Below are positions 15,012-18,880 of a DNA stretch of 18,880 bases, one piece after another. This DNA is from Bacteroidota bacterium (GTDB lineage: Bacteria > Bacteroidota > Ignavibacteria > Kapaibacteriales > UBA2268), in contig JAJRPT010000111.1 of assembly GCA_024280675.1 (NCBI GenBank), forward strand, positions 1 to 18,880, read 5' to 3'. Position 1 is the stretch's first letter. Each line of letters opens with the position of its first letter. Under the pieces are notes generated by a model, which saw only the letters and a list, made by a program, of their open reading frames with translations, searched no databases and was not told where the DNA came from. A program made the position numbers and the translations under genes.

Positions 15012-16448
15012 ATGTCATTTGGCGCATTAGAAATAGGACGGAAAGCCCTCATGGCCCAAAAATTTGGGCTGGATGTTACCAGTAATAATATAGCCAATGT
15101 AAATACCGCAGGATATTCAAGGCGAACGGCCGTTCTCAACCAATCCAACCCAATCTCACAATACGGGAATTTCAAAGGGACGGGAGTGCTTTCCACCAAA
15201 CTGAAAACTTACCGTGAAGATTTCTTCGACCGGGAGATAAGAGATACTTTCTCCAGAAGATTTGGCCTAGAGTCCGATGAGCAAATCTACCAAAGGCTCG
15301 AAACAATAATGATGGAACCCAGCGAAGCAAACTTAAATGAAAACCTCACAGATTTCTTTAAAGCATTCGATGAGTTGGCACTAAAACCTGAAAGCGTTGG
15401 GCTTCGGGATCATTTGATTGAAGTTGCCAGAAGTGTGGTGGACAAATTCAACTATATTTCCCAGCAAATGACTGACGCAAAAAGAGACATTGCAAAGGAT
15501 ATTTATTTTGCCGTAGACAAGGCAAATTCTCTGATAAAAGAAATTGCTGCATATAACGGAGCTTTTTCTGCAAATCGTTCTTTGGCATCCAATGAGTCTG
15601 TCACCATGATTGATGAGCGTGAAAAAATTATAGAAGAGCTAGCAAAAATTGGTGACGTTAAAATAACAAATAACGATGACGGAACTGTAAATGTTTATAT
15701 GAATGGAGTGAACTTAGTTACAAAAAATATAGCTGGGACACTCAGAGTCGAAGAAAATATAAATCAGCAAAGCGAAGAGATGACTTTTTCTGTTTCTCTG
15801 ATTAATAAAAAAGGAAACATACTCAATAATGTCAAGCCAAAAGATGGCGAACTTTCCTCGATGATAAAACATTATAACATAACATTAAATGAAAATCTCA
15901 ATACAGGAGATTTTTCATTGCTGGGAAGGTTAAATGCCTATGGCACTGCCTTTGTCGAAAATGTAAACTCTATCTCAGAGCGTGGATTTGGGCTGGATGA
16001 TAAAACCCCAATCCCAGCGGGGAGGAAATTCTTCACAATAGACAGCTCAAAGGGTGCGGTGATAATGAAACTCTCTGGCGATATAGACCGAAGGCCAAGA
16101 GACATACCTATTTCATCGGAGGCAAACGAACCCGGCAATGGAGCCATCGCGCGTGAGATTGCCCGTCTTGCCGACATCCCAGATTTTATTGGACTGGACT
16201 CTTACACAGAATTTTACGCCACAATGATAGGCAAACTTGGTGCTGTTAGCCAAGCATCTGCCCTTATGAGAACAAATGTTAGTCTTGTCTCCGAACAACT
16301 TGAATCACAAAGGGAATCAATTATTGGGGTGAATTTAGACGAAGAAGCTATTAATTTAATGAAATACCAAAAAGCGTTCGAGGCGGCAGCTCGTGTTGTC
16401 AATATAACATCGGAAATGCTAACAACTATTGTTAATCTGGGAAGATAA
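15012..16448 (+). CDS. flgK: Hook-filament junction protein FlgK (HAP1)
   Basis: FlgK is the first junction protein joining hook to filament; it is exported by the flagellar apparatus and has no signal peptide. The 478-residue product starts SFGALEIGRKALMAQKFGLDVTSNNIANVNTAGYSRR (rod/hook N-terminal domain with SNNIAN). It continues with the FlgK helical domain (LTDFFKAFDELALKPESVGLRDHLIEVARSVVDKFNYISQQM, about 116-157, and NESVTMIDEREKIIEELAKIGDV). It ends with the diagnostic LESQRESIIGVNLDEEAINLMKYQKAFEAAARVVNITSEMLTTIVNLGR. It is shorter than the roughly 550-residue enterobacterial protein, with a reduced central D2/D3 region. It lies six bases after the four-helix-bundle gene and 27 bases before flgL. 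Confidence 0.96.
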   Translation: MSFGALEIGRKALMAQKFGLDVTSNNIANVNTAGYSRRTAVLNQSNPISQYGNFKGTGVLSTKLKTYREDFFDREIRDTFSRRFGLESDEQIYQRLETIMMEPSEANLNENLTDFFKAFDELALKPESVGLRDHLIEVARSVVDKFNYISQQMTDAKRDIAKDIYFAVDKANSLIKEIAAYNGAFSANRSLASNESVTMIDEREKIIEELAKIGDVKITNNDDGTVNVYMNGVNLVTKNIAGTLRVEENINQQSEEMTFSVSLINKKGNILNNVKPKDGELSSMIKHYNITLNENLNTGDFSLLGRLNAYGTAFVENVNSISERGFGLDDKTPIPAGRKFFTIDSSKGAVIMKLSGDIDRRPRDIPISSEANEPGNGAIAREIARLADIPDFIGLDSYTEFYATMIGKLGAVSQASALMRTNVSLVSEQLESQRESIIGVNLDEEAINLMKYQKAFEAAARVVNITSEMLTTIVNLGR

Positions 16449-16475
16449 CTTTTTAAAAATATAAATGTTAATCAA

Positions 16476-17465
16476 ATGAGAGTCACACCTTCATCACAAT
16501 ATATAGGCTTCACCCGGCAAGTGGGAAGGATTCAAGCCAATAAGAATGCAGAGCAAGTCCGCATATCGACTGGCAAAGAAGTGATTAACCTCTCAGATTC
16601 TCCAGAAAGAGTGATTGACATTAAACTATTCGACAAGAAAATAAACCAAAATGAAAAATATCAAGACGTGCTTGATATGACTCTTTCGGAGCTTTATAAT
16701 GTAGACGGACTACTTGACGGCTTTACTCAAATACTCAATGATGCCAGAAGAGTTGCAGTCGATGCAGCAAATGCCGATGCTGTTTCTTTGCAAGCACTGG
16801 GTGCATATTTCCGGGGTTACATCGAAGATTTAGTCCAGATTGCAAATGCCGATTTCCAAGGACATTTCCTCTTTGCTGGCACTAAAACTACTGTAAATTC
16901 AATAGAGGATGCCAGTGGCGGCTCTTCCTCTTCTCCTTTTGAAATAACAACAGGAATCTCTGGCCCAGACAACCCATCGGCACTAAGTATTAATTTCTAC
17001 GGAAACGATAAAGATAGGATAATTAATAAATCCTCTAAAACTACTGAGAAAATTAATATGAACGCCGGCGAACTCTTTGGAGCAAACCAAGAAGTATTTT
17101 CCTACCTCATTGACTTGGTCAATATGGCTGAGTTTAATGAAGATGGCTCTGAGCGTGGCGATCAAGATGCTTTTACACAAGGCGATTTAACAAGGCTTGA
17201 CAAGGCCCAAAAAGGGATAATGGATAGTTTGATGAATATTAACCGACTTGCCGCACGTAATGGCACTAAAATCAACCGACTTGAAATTATGAGGAATCAA
17301 CTTAGCGATGAAAATATAAGGCTGATGGACTACCGTTCAATCCGACAAGATAGCGATGTGGCAGAAGCTGCTATGAATCTTCAACGAGAGGAATATGCCC
17401 TCCAATACACCCTTCAAGTCGGAGCTAGGATGAACCAGATTTCATTGTTTGATTTCATTAGATAG
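16476..17465 (+). CDS. flgL: Hook-filament junction protein FlgL (HAP3)
   Basis: FlgL is the second junction protein, on which the filament starts. The 329-residue product shows the flagellin-like N-terminal helical domain (MRVTPSSQYIGFTRQVGRIQANKNAEQVRISTGKEVINLSDSPE, then MTLSELYNVDGLLDGFTQILNDARRVAVDAAN, about 68-100), the FlgL segment FQGHFLFAGTKT (about 127-138) and the C-terminal domain with DSDVAEAAMNLQREEYALQYTLQVGARMNQISLFDFIR. A variable middle domain contains a Gly/Ser-rich loop near 149-155. It is the last gene of the cluster. No fliW or csrA follows, although these often do in other bacteria; the minus-strand genes start at once. The 74 bases after its stop contain a short GC-rich hairpin (17469-17486) without a T-run. 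Confidence 0.94.
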   Translation: MRVTPSSQYIGFTRQVGRIQANKNAEQVRISTGKEVINLSDSPERVIDIKLFDKKINQNEKYQDVLDMTLSELYNVDGLLDGFTQILNDARRVAVDAANADAVSLQALGAYFRGYIEDLVQIANADFQGHFLFAGTKTTVNSIEDASGGSSSSPFEITTGISGPDNPSALSINFYGNDKDRIINKSSKTTEKINMNAGELFGANQEVFSYLIDLVNMAEFNEDGSERGDQDAFTQGDLTRLDKAQKGIMDSLMNINRLAARNGTKINRLEIMRNQLSDENIRLMDYRSIRQDSDVAEAAMNLQREEYALQYTLQVGARMNQISLFDFIR

Positions 17466-17539
17466 CGGGCGGGTGCATATCCCCGCGCATGATCTTGCAA
17501 AGCTCAAACAATTTATGATTATCTTAGGCATCACCAAAT

Positions 17540-17950
17540 TCATCCAGGGGGTTCAGGTGGCTTTCCAGTGAAAACATCTTCACCGTCCCACGGCAGATTT
17601 CCTTTTTTTGGGGAAACACTTGGCAAATCTTCTCCTTTGATAACAGGCTTTAGCTCTTTGTCCAGAAACACTTCAACAGAATTTAAGCGGTAGGACGGAA
17701 GCTCTGCCCAAGTGATATAAAGTCCAGTTTGAGAAAATGCTTTGATTTCTATAGAATTACGCATCTCTTTTATAAGCTCAGTTATCACTCCTTGCCCCAC
17801 AGAGATAACTCTTCTTGTGTCATCAATCGTAGTTCCTGTCCAAAGCACATAAACTCCCTCCAGATCTCTGAGGGATTCACTCTTTAGGTTAATTTTTCCC
17901 AAGTCGCACCAACCAACTTCCTTACACCTAAACCAGTCCAAATTAATCAT
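17540..17950 (-). CDS. Small protein with a GIY-YIG-like fold, coupled to rsmE
   Basis: The 136-residue product starts at the ATG at 17950, which overlaps the rsmE stop as ATGA; a TTG at 17980 would put ten residues inside rsmE and is less likely. The sequence EGVYVLWTGT (31-40) followed by RRVISVGQGVITELI (46-60) resembles the GIY...YIG pair of strands and following helix. Further on are TGLYITWAEL (75-84), SVEVFLDKELKPVI (91-104, Glu93 possibly in the position of the catalytic Glu) and GNLPWDG (117-123), then a proline-rich tail. The arginine expected in the first helix of active GIY-YIG nucleases is not obvious, so it may be inactive or a binding domain. The assignment rests on pattern resemblance only. 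It is convergent with flgL. Confidence 0.6.
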   Translation of the reverse strand: MINLDWFRCKEVGWCDLGKINLKSESLRDLEGVYVLWTGTTIDDTRRVISVGQGVITELIKEMRNSIEIKAFSQTGLYITWAELPSYRLNSVEVFLDKELKPVIKGEDLPSVSPKKGNLPWDGEDVFTGKPPEPPG

Positions 17951-18633
17951 ATTGTAACCCTCGAAACAAGGCTGAGGCAAGCTGTTTCTGTTCTTAAAAT
18001 ATTGTCAGACAATCTAATTTTCTTAACATTTGATAATCTCTCAATCCCTGTCATCTCAGATTCTGAAAAGCCAGCCTCTGGCCCCACCAGTAAAAGAACC
18101 TTTTCGGAATTATCAATTTTTTCTAATTTACCACCCCCAGAGTCGGCAAGATAAACAGTATTATATTTTTTTGCAAGCTCAATTATTTCCTCAAACGATG
18201 CCGCAGCCATTAGTAAGCTGAGGTGGTATCCCTTGGATTGCTTGAGGGCACTGGTGGCTTTTGATTGTAGCTTTTCTGTTTTGATTGATTTCTTCTGCGT
18301 ATATTCTGTAACTATTGGAATTATTTTATTCACTCCAAGCTCCGAGGCTTTCTCAATCAAAAAGCCTAATCTTGTTTTGTCTTTGATTAAGCCAAAAGCT
18401 AAATCTATCTTGCACTTGGGTCCTTGTCTGAAATTAAATGACAGAATCTCTAGCTGAGAATAATTTTTACTTATGTTCTTAATCTGAGCTGTGGCTTGTA
18501 ATCCATTGCCATTGGCAAGCAATAATTGCTTGCCCACAGAAATTCTAAGCACTTTGAAATGATTAAATTCTTTGCCTATGAGCTTGTATTCTTTACTGCT
18601 TTGGCCCAGGTCTGGACAATAGAATGCGTGCAT
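17947..18633 (-). CDS. rsmE: 16S rRNA (uracil-1498-N3)-methyltransferase RsmE
   Basis: RsmE methylates N3 of U1498 in the decoding region of 16S rRNA using SAM. The 228-residue product has an N-terminal PUA-like part (HAFYCPDL, FNHFKVLRISVG) and the C-terminal SPOUT knot: FLIEKASELGVNKIIPIVTEYTQ (91-113), LLLVGPEAGFSESEM (180-194) and RLSDNILRTETACL (207-220), the SAM-binding trefoil signature. The motif usually written EQS reads KQS (131-133), as in Bacteroidota homologues I know of. The ATG shares one base with the stop of the upstream secreted-protein gene (TAATG), and its own stop overlaps the next gene (ATGA), so the three are probably translated from one message. Confidence 0.95.
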   Translation of the reverse strand: MHAFYCPDLGQSSKEYKLIGKEFNHFKVLRISVGKQLLLANGNGLQATAQIKNISKNYSQLEILSFNFRQGPKCKIDLAFGLIKDKTRLGFLIEKASELGVNKIIPIVTEYTQKKSIKTEKLQSKATSALKQSKGYHLSLLMAAASFEEIIELAKKYNTVYLADSGGGKLEKIDNSEKVLLLVGPEAGFSESEMTGIERLSNVKKIRLSDNILRTETACLSLVSRVTI

Positions 18634-18880
18634 TATCTGATGATTAGTTTTTTGTTGATTTGTGATTTACTACTTAGGCAATTTAACATTTTCATGCCAC
18701 TTGATAATTTATTTCCAACAATGACAAATTTATAGCTACCCAACTGAATCTCACCCTCATACAAAATGCTTTCAAGCCGTCCGTTCAAATCAAACAATTT
18801 CAAACTAAGATTGGTTCTCCTGAGCACTTTCAATCTGAGGGTAATATTTTCTTTTGCCTGGCTAAATGGGTTGGAAACAC
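18633..18880 (-). CDS. C-terminal end of a protein with a type IX secretion (T9SS) sorting domain, cut by window edge
   Basis: Only about the last 81 residues are inside the window, entered from the right edge. They read as a T9SS type-A sorting domain: SNPFSQAKENITLRLKV near the start of the visible part, then LSLKLFDLNGRLES (the family's V.L.lyD..Gr motif), GEIQLGSYKF, GNKLSSGMKMLNC (the usual LssGvY..) and the basic end NKKLIIR. Such domains direct proteins across the outer membrane through the type IX system, where they are cleaved and the cargo attached or released. The cargo domain lies outside the window. The stop codon overlaps the rsmE start by one base (TAATG). This is the strongest single marker for an FCB-group host. 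Confidence 0.82.
   Translation of the reverse strand, partial: VSNPFSQAKENITLRLKVLRRTNLSLKLFDLNGRLESILYEGEIQLGSYKFVIVGNKLSSGMKMLNCLSSKSQINKKLIIR

Noticed and set aside
17469..17486. GCGGG-N8-CCCGC hairpin after flgL as terminator
   Set aside because: Five-base stem with no T-run on either strand; may matter but cannot be called.
1..18880. CRISPR array, tRNA, rRNA, insertion sequence or prophage elements
   Set aside because: No regularly spaced direct repeats, no tRNA/rRNA-like sequences, and no transposase or integrase motifs were found on reading both strands.

Overview
The window looks like chromosomal DNA from a flagellated, Gram-negative member of the Fibrobacteres-Chlorobi-Bacteroidetes (FCB) group, plausibly an Ignavibacteria- or Kapabacteria-like lineage. 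This placement is an inference. The DNA is AT-rich and most genes lack a clear Shine-Dalgarno sequence. At the right edge there is a type IX secretion C-terminal sorting domain. A GIN-domain (DUF2807) lipoprotein, a DUF1573 protein, a lamin-tail/FlgD-Ig secreted protein and an RsmE with the 'KQS' variant all fit that group. A complete-looking run of flagellar genes separates it from ordinary non-flagellated Bacteroidota.

Left part (1-8443), housekeeping and envelope genes in short alternating units: a partial M24 aminopeptidase P (minus); lipoprotein signal peptidase lspA (plus); thiamine pyrophosphokinase followed by a glycosidase-like lipoprotein (minus); free methionine-(R)-sulfoxide reductase coupled to a two-lamin-tail-domain secreted protein, then a stand-alone cheW (plus); an acyl-CoA dehydrogenase followed by a GIN-domain lipoprotein (minus); and a DUF1573 secreted protein (plus).

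Central part (8444-17465), a co-directional flagellar cluster: small FlgM-sized ORF, flgF, flgG, flgA, flgH, flgI, flgJ, flgN, a four-helix-bundle protein, flgK, flgL. It encodes the distal rod, the P and L rings with the P-ring chaperone, a rod-cap/muramidase, an export chaperone and both hook-filament junction proteins. The 286-base leader holds a good sigma-54 (-24/-12) promoter 45-59 bases before the first start codon. An 8+8 bp inverted repeat centred about 116 bases before the predicted transcription start sits where an enhancer-binding protein would bind. A strong intrinsic terminator lies between flgN and the four-helix-bundle gene, only 29 bases before that gene's start codon, so it may act as an attenuator that sets rod/ring against junction-protein expression.

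Right part (17466-18880), minus strand, read right to left: the C-terminus of a type IX-secreted protein, rsmE, and a small GIY-YIG-like protein, joined by TAATG and ATGA overlaps.

The most unusual points are: FlgJ carries a lytic transglycosylase (SLT) domain instead of the enterobacterial glucosaminidase; FlgH has no cysteine at all and so cannot be the usual lipoprotein; a 23S-rRNA-intervening-sequence/Avd-type four-helix-bundle protein is embedded in the flagellar cluster; and the regulatory architecture is sigma-54-like.
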